64,000 bases of DNA, from the NCBI GenBank assembly GCA_002050165.1, contig MWSW01000012.1:310001-374000 (forward strand), read 5' to 3'. Each line of letters begins with the position of its first letter. Position 1 is the stretch's first letter. Shown here in pieces: positions 28,134 through 37,400 of this stretch. The notes beneath the pieces are model-generated. The model had not been told where the DNA came from and ran no database searches. It saw nothing but the letters and a program-made list of their open reading frames with translations. The stretch is from Candidatus Tepidiaquacellales bacterium OLB4/UTCHB1. GTDB lineage: Bacteria; Bacteroidota; Ignavibacteria; Tepidaquicellales; Tepidaquicellaceae. The position numbers and the translations under genes are program-made.

Positions 28134-28691
28134 TTAATTGTAACATCTGATAGCTTCGAAGTTACCCGCTATCCAACTTTTGGCTTCATCATTAAAACAC
28201 ATTGCAATTCTGCCCTTCACCCTGTTTTCAGTCATCTCCTCAATAACGAGCGCCAAATTCCAGTCAACCCTTACAACAGAAATATCTTCTTTACCGTCGA
28301 AATAATGAAAATCAGCCACAAAGCCATCGAGGCTTTTCGAAAAATCTTCTTTTATGAGTTCACCGGTTTGAATTTCAGCGCCTTTACGCATCAGTTGAAA
28401 TGCATCGTCGTTTTCAACGTAACCGCAGTTCTGACCGGGCTTCTTATTACCGAAGTTAAATACATTATCACCGCTGCCCCGCCATTGTTCAAAATTAATG
28501 TATTCAAAACTTACCTCTTTCCCGTTTAAAACCCCTTTCAGATTGTGGTTTGGTATATCGGATATTTTAACGCTCTCAGACCAAACGAACCCTTCAGGTC
28601 GCTTTTCATCTATGGGTTTATCAGTCTGTTCAACACATGAGGAAATCAGCGGTAGAATGAGAATTACAATGGCAACAAATAATTTCGTCAT
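28134..28691 (-). CDS. putative lipoprotein, unknown function
   Basis: 185 aa. TKLFVAIVILILPLISSC at the start is a lipoprotein signal peptide with the lipid-attachment Cys after ISS. The mature part has no motif I recognise; a stretch with VRVDWNLALVIEEMTENRVKGRIAMCF looks like beta-structure. It begins one base after the superoxide dismutase stop, so the two are co-translated and the lipoprotein may share the extracytoplasmic location of the dismutase. Confidence 0.7.
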   Translation of the reverse strand: MTKLFVAIVILILPLISSCVEQTDKPIDEKRPEGFVWSESVKISDIPNHNLKGVLNGKEVSFEYINFEQWRGSGDNVFNFGNKKPGQNCGYVENDDAFQLMRKGAEIQTGELIKEDFSKSLDGFVADFHYFDGKEDISVVRVDWNLALVIEEMTENRVKGRIAMCFNDEAKSWIAGNFEAIRCYN

Positions 28692-28692
28692 T

Positions 28693-29448
28693 TTATTTCA
28701 AAGCAAATTTTTTAAATCTATCGTTAATTCTCCCCCAGTGAAGGTTATCGATAAAGTTGTCAATATATGTACCGCGTGCCGGACCGTCTTTATGGTAATA
28801 AGCGTGCTCGAAGACATCGCACGGTATTATTGGAATTCCGCCCCATATTGCTCCGTAGTGGTGTTCGTCCACAAGCACATTGATTAACCTGCCACTGTAA
28901 AGCAAATCGTACGCAAGCACTCCCCAGCCGGAAAGTTTAGCAGAAACCGCAGCCGCTTTGAAATCTGCACGCCAGTTTTCCATGCTCCCGAATTCTTTAA
29001 CTATTGCATCGGATATTTCCGGTCCCTTTGACGGATCGCCATCACCACCAATGACGTCCCAATAAATTTCATGTAAAAGCGCTCCGGCGTGATTCCAGGT
29101 AAACCGGCGCTTCAGTTCTCCAACTTCACTGTAATTTCCGTTCGCTTTCGACCGGTCGGCGGATTGTAAGCCGGATTCAATCTTGTTGAGAGCGGTTACA
29201 TATCCTTTCTGGTGCACATTGTAATGCCAGTTTGCCGTATCCTTATCTATTACATTGCTTAACAAAATCTCCGCTTCCGCGTCCGAATAAGGGCGCTTAG
29301 CAAATTTCCATTCATAAACCGAACCGGATTTTTCAGTAGTCTCGGACTTCAGATTTGATATTATCCCCGGGGCGAAAGAAAGCGCCGTTACACCCATTGC
29401 GCCCCTCTTTATGAATTCCCTCCGGGAGCTTTTATTTCTTTTGCTCAT
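28693..29448 (-). CDS. Fe/Mn superoxide dismutase with Tat signal
   Basis: 251 aa, about 45 longer than cytosolic SODs because of an N-terminal twin-arginine signal (SSRREFIKRGAMGVTALSFAPG, RR at res 9-10). The metal ligands are all present: His75 in NWHYNVHQKGYV, His126 in LLHEIYW, Asp211 and His215 in CDVFEHAYY. The enzyme should be folded with its metal in the cytoplasm and then exported. Whether it uses Fe or Mn cannot be decided. Two lipoprotein genes follow in the same transcript. Confidence 0.92.
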   Translation of the reverse strand: MSKRNKSSRREFIKRGAMGVTALSFAPGIISNLKSETTEKSGSVYEWKFAKRPYSDAEAEILLSNVIDKDTANWHYNVHQKGYVTALNKIESGLQSADRSKANGNYSEVGELKRRFTWNHAGALLHEIYWDVIGGDGDPSKGPEISDAIVKEFGSMENWRADFKAAAVSAKLSGWGVLAYDLLYSGRLINVLVDEHHYGAIWGGIPIIPCDVFEHAYYHKDGPARGTYIDNFIDNLHWGRINDRFKKFALK

Positions 29449-29497
29449 TTCGCTTAAAGTAAAAAATTTAATTTAAAAATTGAAGTATCTTTGTTAA

Positions 29498-29537
29498 ATA
29501 AAAACACACAATATAAATAATGAAATAATATTGTGTG
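29498..29537 (-). terminator. rho-independent terminator of the iscA operon
   Basis: Perfect 10-bp stem CACACAATAT/ATATTGTGTG (29505-29514 with 29528-29537) and, on the minus strand, a following TTTTTATTT tract. It ends the Rrf2-desulfurase-IscA transcript 20 bases after the iscA-like stop and separates it from the dismutase gene. Confidence 0.8.
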
Positions 29538-29557
29538 CCGGATAATTTAATAAAATT

Positions 29558-29929
29558 TTAAATTCCGAACGAGCTGCCGCAACCACAGGTCTTTTTGGCG
29601 TTCGGGTTATTAAAGATGAAACCCTTTCCGGTTAATCCATCCGAATAATCAATTTCAGTACCCTGAAGGTAAAGGAAACTTTTCATGTCAATTAATATTT
29701 TAATATTACCTATCTCAATGATTTCATCCGTCGGTCGCTCCTCGCAATCGAAACCTAATGTATATGTTAAGCCGGAACAACCACCACCTCTGACGCCTAC
29801 CCGCAAACCGTAACTTCCTACCAGATTGCTTTCAGCCATTATCTTTTCAATTTCCTTCACTGCCTTCGGGGTAACGTGAACATCTTCGCTTACCCCCGGG
29901 ATAAATTCATTATTTTGTGAATCTGTCAT
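29558..29929 (-). CDS. iscA: HesB/IscA-type iron-sulfur assembly protein
   Basis: 123-aa A-type carrier that passes Fe-S clusters to target proteins. The three conserved cysteines are Cys51 in GGGCSGLTY and Cys115/Cys117 in KTCGCGSSF. It is 10 nt downstream of the desulfurase gene. IscA, SufA and ErpA cannot be told apart with certainty; the Rrf2-desulfurase context suits an isc-like operon, although iscU is not present. Confidence 0.9.
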   Translation of the reverse strand: MTDSQNNEFIPGVSEDVHVTPKAVKEIEKIMAESNLVGSYGLRVGVRGGGCSGLTYTLGFDCEERPTDEIIEIGNIKILIDMKSFLYLQGTEIDYSDGLTGKGFIFNNPNAKKTCGCGSSFGI

Positions 29930-29939
29930 TAGTCATTAG

Positions 29940-31136
29940 TTAGTTTGGTTTACTTTCAGAATTCCTCAACTCCCACTTCGGGCTTTCAGATCTGATGTTT
30001 TGTACTGTGGAAACTAATTTTTCAATGAGATAATTGACTTCAGCTTGTGTTGTAAATCTTCCGAAACCCAATCTGATGGTGCTCATTGCCTGTTCTTTCG
30101 TTAATCCTATACCTTTCAGGACGTGCGATATTTCCATGTCGCCGGATGAACAGGCGCTTCCGGTTGAAAAACAAATTTCATTCATCCCTGATATAAGGAG
30201 TTGCGAATCTACACAATCAAATCCTACGCTTAAGTTCCCCGGCAGGCGGTTGACGGGGTCACCATTGATGAAACTGTCCTCAATGTTTTTTATTGCATTT
30301 ATAACCGAATCCCTGTAACTCTTTAGCCTTTCTGCTTCAGTTTCCAATTCATTTTGACAAAGCTCGCACGCTTTTCCGAAACCTACAATACCGGGTACGT
30401 TTAAAGTTCCACTCCTCAAATCCGATTCGTGTCCGCCACCGTGAATCTGTTTCGTTAGCTCCAATCCGGGTCGGTCTTTATTTAAATACAACCCGCCGGT
30501 TCCTTTAGGACCGTACAACTTGTGCGCGCTGAACGACATAAGATCTATCCCGGATTGCTTAACGTTGAGTTTAACCTTCCCCATTGCCTGAGTTGCGTCT
30601 GAATGAAATAATACATTTCGGCTCTTGCAAATATCCGCAATCTCCCTGATATTCTCTATCGTTCCGATCTCGTTGTTTGCTGCCATGATTGAAACAAGAA
30701 TAGTGACGGGAGTTATTGACCTTGCCAGTTCGTCAATATCAATTCGTCCGAATCTGTCAACGTTCAGAAGTGTTATCTTAAAGCCCCGGTTGCTCAGGTA
30801 ATTTACCGTATCGAGAACCGCGCTGTGCTCAATGCGCGAAGTTATAATGTGGTTACCTTTATTGAAGTTTGATTCTGCAACACCTTTAATGGCGAGATTA
30901 ACTGATTCTGTTGCGCCGGCAGTAAAAATTATTTCTTCGGGAGATGCCCCTATTAACGATGCAACGCGCGCTCTCCCCTCACGGACAGCATATTCTGCCT
31001 CCCATCCGAACCTGTGTGTCATGCTTGATGAATTACCAAACTTTATTCTGAAATATGGCAGCATCTCTTCCAAGACCCGCTCATCAACAGGCGTTGTCGC
31101 GTTATAATCGAAATACAATGGGAAATTCAACATCAC
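29940..31136 (-). CDS. iscS: cysteine desulfurase (NifS/IscS type)
   Basis: 398-aa PLP enzyme that takes sulfur from cysteine for Fe-S clusters and thiolation. FDYNATTPVDERV at the start, GATESVN, the Schiff-base Lys206 in SAHKLYGPKG, and the active-site loop Cys in STGSACSSGD (group I) are all visible. An unusually small operon surrounds it: rrf2 3 nt upstream, iscA-like 10 nt downstream, no iscU, hscA/B or fdx. The group could equally be called nifS. Confidence 0.92.
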   Translation of the reverse strand: MMLNFPLYFDYNATTPVDERVLEEMLPYFRIKFGNSSSMTHRFGWEAEYAVREGRARVASLIGASPEEIIFTAGATESVNLAIKGVAESNFNKGNHIITSRIEHSAVLDTVNYLSNRGFKITLLNVDRFGRIDIDELARSITPVTILVSIMAANNEIGTIENIREIADICKSRNVLFHSDATQAMGKVKLNVKQSGIDLMSFSAHKLYGPKGTGGLYLNKDRPGLELTKQIHGGGHESDLRSGTLNVPGIVGFGKACELCQNELETEAERLKSYRDSVINAIKNIEDSFINGDPVNRLPGNLSVGFDCVDSQLLISGMNEICFSTGSACSSGDMEISHVLKGIGLTKEQAMSTIRLGFGRFTTQAEVNYLIEKLVSTVQNIRSESPKWELRNSESKPN

Positions 31137-31139
31137 ACA

Positions 31140-31541
31140 TTATACTAAATCCGAAACTTTCTTTTTATTGAAAAAGTTTTGCAACTCGTTCTGTATCTTA
31201 TGCATCGGATCTTTAATTGAACAATTATCGAATATGATGCAGTTGTCCTTCGTTTTCCCCTGCTGACATTCGGTTAAACTTATTCCTCCGTCTATCGCTG
31301 ATATTACCTGCTGAATTGTAATTTGATCAGGATCTTTGTCCAATTTGTAACCACCGTTCATCCCAAGGCTTGAGCTTAATAAGCCGCACTTCTTCAGCTT
31401 TTGCAATACTTTCGATAGCAGTTCGTACGGAACGTTATATTTGTCGGAAATCTGCTTTGAGGTGAATACTTCATTAGGTTTTTCAGCAAATAACTTCAGC
31501 GCAATCAGGGCATATTCAACTTTTTTTGATATTTTAATCAT
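31140..31541 (-). CDS. iscR: Rrf2-family regulator, IscR-like
   Basis: 133-aa winged-helix repressor. The N-terminal MIKISKKVEYALIALKLFAE and LLSKVLQKLKKCGLLSSSLGMNGGYKL form the DNA-binding part. Three cysteines, Cys92, Cys101 and Cys107 (C-x8-C-x5-C), match the cluster ligands of IscR-type members, so it probably senses Fe-S supply. An IscR-like palindrome lies 15 bases before its start, suggesting autoregulation of the whole operon. The symbol is by resemblance; other Rrf2 sensors (NsrR, RsrR) use similar cysteines. Confidence 0.83.
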   Translation of the reverse strand: MIKISKKVEYALIALKLFAEKPNEVFTSKQISDKYNVPYELLSKVLQKLKKCGLLSSSLGMNGGYKLDKDPDQITIQQVISAIDGGISLTECQQGKTKDNCIIFDNCSIKDPMHKIQNELQNFFNKKKVSDLV

Positions 31542-31555
31542 CTGAACTGAAATTG

Positions 31556-31568
31556 GACTAATATAGTC
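31556..31568. promoter_or_regulatory. IscR type-1-like operator
   Basis: GACTAATATAGTC is a perfect 13-bp palindrome and fits the core GACTRWWWYAGTC of E. coli IscR type-1 sites. It lies 15 bases upstream of the rrf2 start, where a bound repressor would block the promoter. The match is by eye; the flanking ATA/TAT parts of the consensus are only partly kept. Confidence 0.65.
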
Positions 31569-31619
31569 GTATTTATAAGCAAAAAAAAGTTATATCAATG
31601 GTAAATTTAAAATACGCTG

Positions 31620-31692
31620 AAAATCCCTTGCGACCTCCGCCTGAAAAAAAAGCGCAATAAAAAACGGGCGCCGGTGTTTCCACCGATGCCCG
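31620..31692 (-). terminator. rho-independent terminator of the first T9SS gene (repeat copy 1)
   Basis: On the minus strand a 12-bp stem with one mismatch (CGGGCATCGGTG / CACCGGCGCCCG; 31665-31692) is followed by TTTTTTATTGCGC and a second T8 tract. It is nearly identical over ~70 bp to the elements at 34096-34169 and 40784-40859, each just after a T9SS gene. Confidence 0.9.
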
Positions 31693-31721
31693 CCGATAGG
31701 GGAATTACTAACTAACAATTG

Positions 31722-33887
31722 TTACTTGATAAGAGCCATTTTCTTCGTGATTACATTGTTCTTAGTTATCAATCTGTAGAAATATATTCCGCTTGCAAGT
31801 TTTGATGCATTGAAATCATAAGTGTAATATCCCGGAACCAGTGTTTCGTTTACAAGAGTTGCTACTTCTCTACCCGCCATGTCAATAATGTTAAGTTTCA
31901 CCAACCCTTCTACAGGAATCTGGAAGTCTATCTTCGTTGTCGGGTTGAACGGGTTCGGGTAGTTCTGCGATAAATCGAACACTGTCGGTATTCCTATTTC
32001 AACTACATTTTTCAAGTTATGGTCTGCGGTTACATTTCCATCGAAATCAACCTGAACGAGGCGATACTCATACTTGCCCGTTACGAGCTTCTTGTCGGTA
32101 AATGTGTAAGTCCTCTCTTCGTGAACCGTACCGCTGCCTTTCACGCTGCCAACGGTTTTCCACTGCGCTTCAGGGTTATTGACCCTTCGCTGGATATCAA
32201 ACCTCTCATTGTTTTCCTCCCAACCGGTTGTCCATGTGAGGGTAACATCATTCTTGTAAACACTTGCATCGAAAGCAAGCAGGTCAACCGGGAGCATATG
32301 CTCGTTAGGACCGAACGCTAAAGCGAGGTTTGACCCGAAAATCGGACCATGGTTTATAATTTCCCCGCTTGAATTTCTGAACCTGTATTGTAACATCTGT
32401 GAAGCGTCGGCACCTGTACCTTCCAGACCAATCAAATGTTGACGCAAAGTATTCGCGTTATATCGGGATTTAAATTCAGAACCGGAGTAATCATCGCTGT
32501 ATCTGAAGATTACCCTCGAATTCATTGTCGGGGTATTGGAATGCTGAATCACAATCTGAAACGATACATAATTGTCAGACGACGTTCCGCCACGAACATA
32601 AGCGCTGTCGTAGGAAATAACCAGATAGTCGTTCTTAATCTCATACCACAAGCGTCCGGACGTTGGTGCATTGACATGACCAAAATCAATATCTAACCAG
32701 AGCGGGAAAAGGGCAGTATCCACGTTAGTAGCGCTCGGTAATCCGTTGGTAGGTGGATCATGATCATAATTAGGAAATTCTAGAGGAAATTGAGTAAACC
32801 CGATAATTCCGTTCGTTCCTATATAGAAATTAGTATAATCGTTGCCAAAGAACTTTATTGAGTTCCCGGGGGGTAGCTGACCTGTAATATCAAACCTGCC
32901 ATCATCTACAGATCCTGCAAAAGCAACACAGTAAGTCTGGTTAGCTATAAGTGTTACACTATCACCTGAGGGAGATGTCCATTCGTACGTTGGGTGAGAA
33001 GGTGCGCCGGTAGCGAGCGAGTTCGCAAAGTAATACAGGTTATCGCCGGTTTGACCGTTACTGCCGTAGCTCGCCTGAACCCCGATCCCATCAAGAGGGA
33101 TATTGGTTGTGGCATCAAGCAAATCGTCAGTGATAACCATATTAGTTGAAGCGGTGTCGTCTGCCGGGACAATGAATTTAACCGTTACATAAATATGTGC
33201 TGCGGTATCAATTGCTGCAGGATATGTATTTGTATCAATAAGCCTGAAATACGTAGTGTCAGATATTACTATACTGCTAATGTTCAAAGTACCGATACCG
33301 GAGTTAGAAATGTCGAATACCTGCGATGCAGTATCACCGGTTAATAAAGTTCCGAAATCTTTCGAACCCGGAGATACACTTAACATAGGTTCTGTAGGTT
33401 GCGTGATGACAACAGAGTAATCTTCTGCTTCACCCCAACCACCGGTTACGCAGGGCGTGGGATATGAGTACCATGTCATGCAAACCCTCATCCGGGTTGT
33501 ATCGAGAATTGCGGAGCCGGGTACGGTGATATCCATTGTGTATGTTCCGCCAGTTATAGGTATCGGGTAGCTGTATTGCTCTGTAGTGTCAAGGGTGTAA
33601 TCGCCGTTCCAGTCGAACCAGGCGCGGAAATATTCTAAGCCTCCCTCTACTACGGTGAATGACAGTGTGTAAGTATTACCTCTTAAGATATTGGCGAAAT
33701 GCGTAGCGGATGAATCCATATAACCACCTGAACATTCTGATGTAACGTTCAGGTCGCTGAAGGTTACATTGGAAATGTAGTCCCAAGTGCAGTCTGGCTG
33801 AGGGATGCAGTACTGCGAGTAAGAATCTTTCACATTTAGTGAAAGCAGAAAGAGAGCAGAGAATAAAATTGATAGTAAGAGTTTCAT
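31722..33887 (-). CDS. T9SS-secreted protein with GEVED domain
   Basis: 721 aa from ATG 33887, which is preceded by AAGGGGG; a longer frame from 33953 would add 22 residues before the signal peptide. Order: signal peptide ([18 protein letters not shown]); GEVED-type domain (res ~30-155, with WFDWNGDYTLDTTE and GEAEDYSV); an Ig-like choice-of-anchor domain (PMLSVSPGSKDFGTLLTGD); a nidogen-like central part; a fibronectin-like stretch (VTLTWTTGWEENNERF); the T9SS type A sorting domain (NYPNPFNPTTKIDFQIP to the Lys end). It is exported by T9SS and fixed to the surface or released. Function unknown, probably adhesive or structural. Confidence 0.88.
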   Translation of the reverse strand: MKLLLSILFSALFLLSLNVKDSYSQYCIPQPDCTWDYISNVTFSDLNVTSECSGGYMDSSATHFANILRGNTYTLSFTVVEGGLEYFRAWFDWNGDYTLDTTEQYSYPIPITGGTYTMDITVPGSAILDTTRMRVCMTWYSYPTPCVTGGWGEAEDYSVVITQPTEPMLSVSPGSKDFGTLLTGDTASQVFDISNSGIGTLNISSIVISDTTYFRLIDTNTYPAAIDTAAHIYVTVKFIVPADDTASTNMVITDDLLDATTNIPLDGIGVQASYGSNGQTGDNLYYFANSLATGAPSHPTYEWTSPSGDSVTLIANQTYCVAFAGSVDDGRFDITGQLPPGNSIKFFGNDYTNFYIGTNGIIGFTQFPLEFPNYDHDPPTNGLPSATNVDTALFPLWLDIDFGHVNAPTSGRLWYEIKNDYLVISYDSAYVRGGTSSDNYVSFQIVIQHSNTPTMNSRVIFRYSDDYSGSEFKSRYNANTLRQHLIGLEGTGADASQMLQYRFRNSSGEIINHGPIFGSNLALAFGPNEHMLPVDLLAFDASVYKNDVTLTWTTGWEENNERFDIQRRVNNPEAQWKTVGSVKGSGTVHEERTYTFTDKKLVTGKYEYRLVQVDFDGNVTADHNLKNVVEIGIPTVFDLSQNYPNPFNPTTKIDFQIPVEGLVKLNIIDMAGREVATLVNETLVPGYYTYDFNASKLASGIYFYRLITKNNVITKKMALIK

Positions 33888-34196
33888 TTTTCCCCCTTTT
33901 AAATGTTTGTTTAATGTAGGGAGCAATTTAAATAAAAAAAAATAAAAAAGCAAACGAGATTATTAATTTATTGTAAAATTTTCTGAGCAGGGGAAAAACA
34001 GAACTTTTCCTCTAAAAAATCACCTCAGGAAAACCGCGCTAAAACCCGCAAATAGCGCAAAGAAGAAAACTACTACATACGACCTGCTTGCATATAAAAA
34101 TCCATTGCTACCTCCGCCTGAAAAAAAAGCGCAATAAAAAACGGGCGCCGGTGTTTCCACCGATGCCCGCTGTTAACTGAGGGTTACTACCTATCG
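33888..34196. other. intergenic region between T9SS genes
   Basis: About 310 bases without a gene. It carries the terminator copy for the 2073-aa protein (34096-34169) and the upstream region of the 721-aa protein, including AAGGGGG before its ATG. Short GCGCAAAG-type words near 34045-34065 resemble scraps of the CTGCG-rich repeats at 49045-50009. Confidence 0.6.
34096..34169 (-). terminator. rho-independent terminator of the large T9SS gene (repeat copy 2)
   Basis: Same hairpin as at 31665-31692 (here 34142-34169) with the same T tracts, 28 bases after the stop of the 2073-aa gene. With copy 3 it also shares ACCTGCTTGCATATAAAAATC upstream, so the repeat here is slightly longer than the terminator itself. 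Confidence 0.9.
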
Positions 34197-34446
34197 TTAT
34201 TTAATCAATACCATTCGCTTCGTCTGTATGTTATCATTTGAAACCAACCTGTAGAAGTAAACCCCGCTTGCGAGTGTTGACGCGTTGAAATCATAAGTGT
34301 AATACCCGGGCATCAATGTCTCGTTTACAAGCGTTGCTACCTCCCTGCCCGACAGGTCGAAGATTACAAGCTTCGTCATTCCTTCTACAGGGATCTGGAA
34401 GTCTATCTTCGTTGACGGGTTGAACGGGTTCGGGTAGTTCTGCGAC
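34197..34446 (-). repeat. T9SS sorting-domain repeat, copy A
   Basis: These 250 bases, coding the C-terminal sorting signal of the 2073-aa protein, align without gaps to 40890-41139 with 7 differences counted by eye (about 97% identity), although the rest of the two proteins is unrelated. Confidence 0.9.
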
Positions 34447-37400
34447 AGCGCAAATTCCGTCGGGATTCCCACTTCAACTACGCTTCCCAGGTTATGGTCT
34501 GCGGTTATATTTCCGTCGAAATCAACCTGAACGAGGCGATACTCATACTTGCCCGTTACGAGCCTCTTGTCGTGATACGAGTAGTTCCTCTGCTCGTGAA
34601 CCGTTCCGCTTCCTTTTACCGAACCGACCGTCTGCCACGATGCCTCGGTTTCGGCAGGTCTGCGCTGTACGTCAAATTTCATGTTGTTCTCTTCCCATGC
34701 CGTTGACCAGTTCAGCATTACATTGTTGCGGTCAACAGTGGCGTTGAACTCAATCAGGTCAACAGGCAATGTACCGTCAGCGGCAGCAATTCCAAACTGG
34801 CTGAATCCGCTAATTCCGTTTGCCCTCAACCTCACCGGTACGCCTGACTCGTATTCGGTTATTGTCGTGAGACATACCCACGGACCGCTTTGGTCAACAC
34901 GTTTTACAATATACAACGAATCGTACGTTACAACACCGAGTTGCCCGCGGATATCAAGGACTATATCGTAAGTTGCCTCCGAAACGTAGTCATCACCGGA
35001 GAAGGAAATCTCCCAGTATCTGTTTGAAATTACGTCAGGAGTATAAATAGCGCCGTTAAACGTGGTCGCCGATACGTTCGGCTCAAACGTATTGTTCAGC
35101 GGGAAATCCGTGAAATGGGAAATCACAAGGGTACCCGTTGAAGCGTCCGGACTTATACCGGGTTCATGATGTTTGCTTATCTCATTTTTGTCAACTTCGG
35201 ATAACTGAATCTTATTATCCGCAAATTTAAGCTCACCGATAATCGTACCTTCCGGTCTTACGATTTCACTGATTTTACCGTCAAGCTGCGGTGTGGTACC
35301 GCCTCCGAGACCGGGCCTGAGGGCAGTGAAAATAACCTGTGCGGAATCGGTTGACAAATCTCCGTAAGCACCGGTTGCCGCAACCGGAATAATTGAAACG
35401 TTGGCAGAGTTTGTTACATCTATATTGTCAATCCACATATTATTTCCGTAAGCGGTAATTGCATTAAACCCGATTACAATCTTCTGCCCCGCGTAAGCGG
35501 AGAGGTCCAATACCTCGTGTCGCCAATCGGTGGCTGCCCCCGGTGTGTAGGGTGATGTATTATCATTGGGGAGAGTTGCAAGCGAAGGCACGCTCGAATA
35601 GGATTTATCAAGAAGCGGCGCATCGTAAGTCATACCGCCATCCGTCGAAACCCTGACCTCTAAACCATCATCCTGACCCGTATATGACCTGTATGTAACG
35701 TAAAAAGAAAGTATCGGGTTACTTGTACCCGTAAGGTCAATTATCGGAGTCCTGAGGTATTGGTAACCTGATGAAACACCATAGAAATTAGCTTTTGCCA
35801 TTTGATCGGCAGCCGTTCCCGCCGGATTGACGCCTGTTGCATAGATCCAGATGTTTGCTGTACCCGAGCTGGTATAAAAAGCCGGTGTCGTAAATTCCTC
35901 AAAATATGGTACTGACAACGGATTTACAAGGACTACAATAACCGAGGACGTATCGTTTAATGCATTCCCGTCTCCTGCGAGGGAGGGATAAACTTTAACA
36001 GTACCGACTCCGTCGCTTGGTGAGGATAATTGGTTTGCGCCGGTGAAGGTAACAAGTATTGAATCGCCCGGAGCTAACGGACCGGCTACAGATACCGGAC
36101 CGACTGCCGGATTACTGTCAAGTTTGAAATAAACATCAATGCCTGATGCAGCACCGGTACCGAAATTTTTCAGATAAGCTGAAACATCCGATCCCGAACG
36201 GTCAACTATCTGCCCGCTTCCCGGAGCAATAATTGAAGATATTCCAACGTCTAACGACGGTGGCGCTACGCCATCCTCGTACGCCCCTATCGTTGGTGTA
36301 GTCGCATGCCTCGATACACCAAGGTAATCAACCGTATAACCTGGTAAATTCACACCTGCTAAGAGTAGCGGCGAAGACGTTGATGGTCGCAAATCAACAT
36401 CACTGTAAAAATCGGGGTCACTGGCTAACGAGTTAACATCCTGACCGGTTGCGGTTTGCCAACTCGCCAATGTACTTTGATCGCTACCACCGATGTAACC
36501 CAATACTGCCCTCGTTCCACTTGCATAGTAATCGTTGTAGTTAATTGAAGTGTAAGCGGTGTTCGGAGCCAGACTGTATATCGAGTACATATAACCTGAA
36601 GAAATGTTACCGGGATCTGCTGTAACAGAGAATACATTGTTCACTAAATACAATGAACTTGTACCCGAAGCAACGTATATGCAACCGTGCCTGTCAGTAG
36701 AACTTGTAGTAGTCCTGTTATCTGAAATATGTATGGAGTTGTAATAAACCTCGTACAACGACCCCGAATTTATCATTATACCCCATGAATTGTTTGATGG
36801 AGACGACGATCCATGCCCCTTTAAACCATAGATTACGTTATTTACTACTTTGATATTTCCATAACTACCCCCGATATCGAAGACTAATCCCTTACCTGCC
36901 CTGAAGTTTGTGGCGCTATGTTCAATATTGTAAATTTTATTCCTCGAAACTTCTGAATTATTAAATCCGTCGCTGAACTCCATACCATTAACTTGTGCTG
37001 TGCTGGCATTGACTATATTGGAAATTTCATTAAGTGTAATCAATGCATCTTCAGAGTAGCCGGCGAAAAGCCCCGTAAATCCTGCACCGGTGATTGTATT
37101 GTTGGTAACTTCCAAGGAGTCATTCGGATTTGTAGATGTACCGACTGCATAGATCCCGTAATAAACATTGGAAATTACATTGCTGTCAATTGTGAGGTTA
37201 TCGTTATCCTCTCCTTCGCCTGTAGTTGATACGGTTGGACCGCCCGCGAATATACCGAATACGGAAGTTACCGTAGTTGAACCACCCGTGATATTGCAGT
37301 TTCTGATTGTAACGTCCTCAGAGCCTGCGCCTGCACCATTGCTAATGATCTGAAATACCGTACTGTTCGCTGAAGTACTGTTGTTGACAAATGTGAGGTA

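Noticed and set aside
29484-29494. Another TATCTTTG on the plus strand
   Set aside because: No plus-strand gene follows; it lies between two minus-strand genes.
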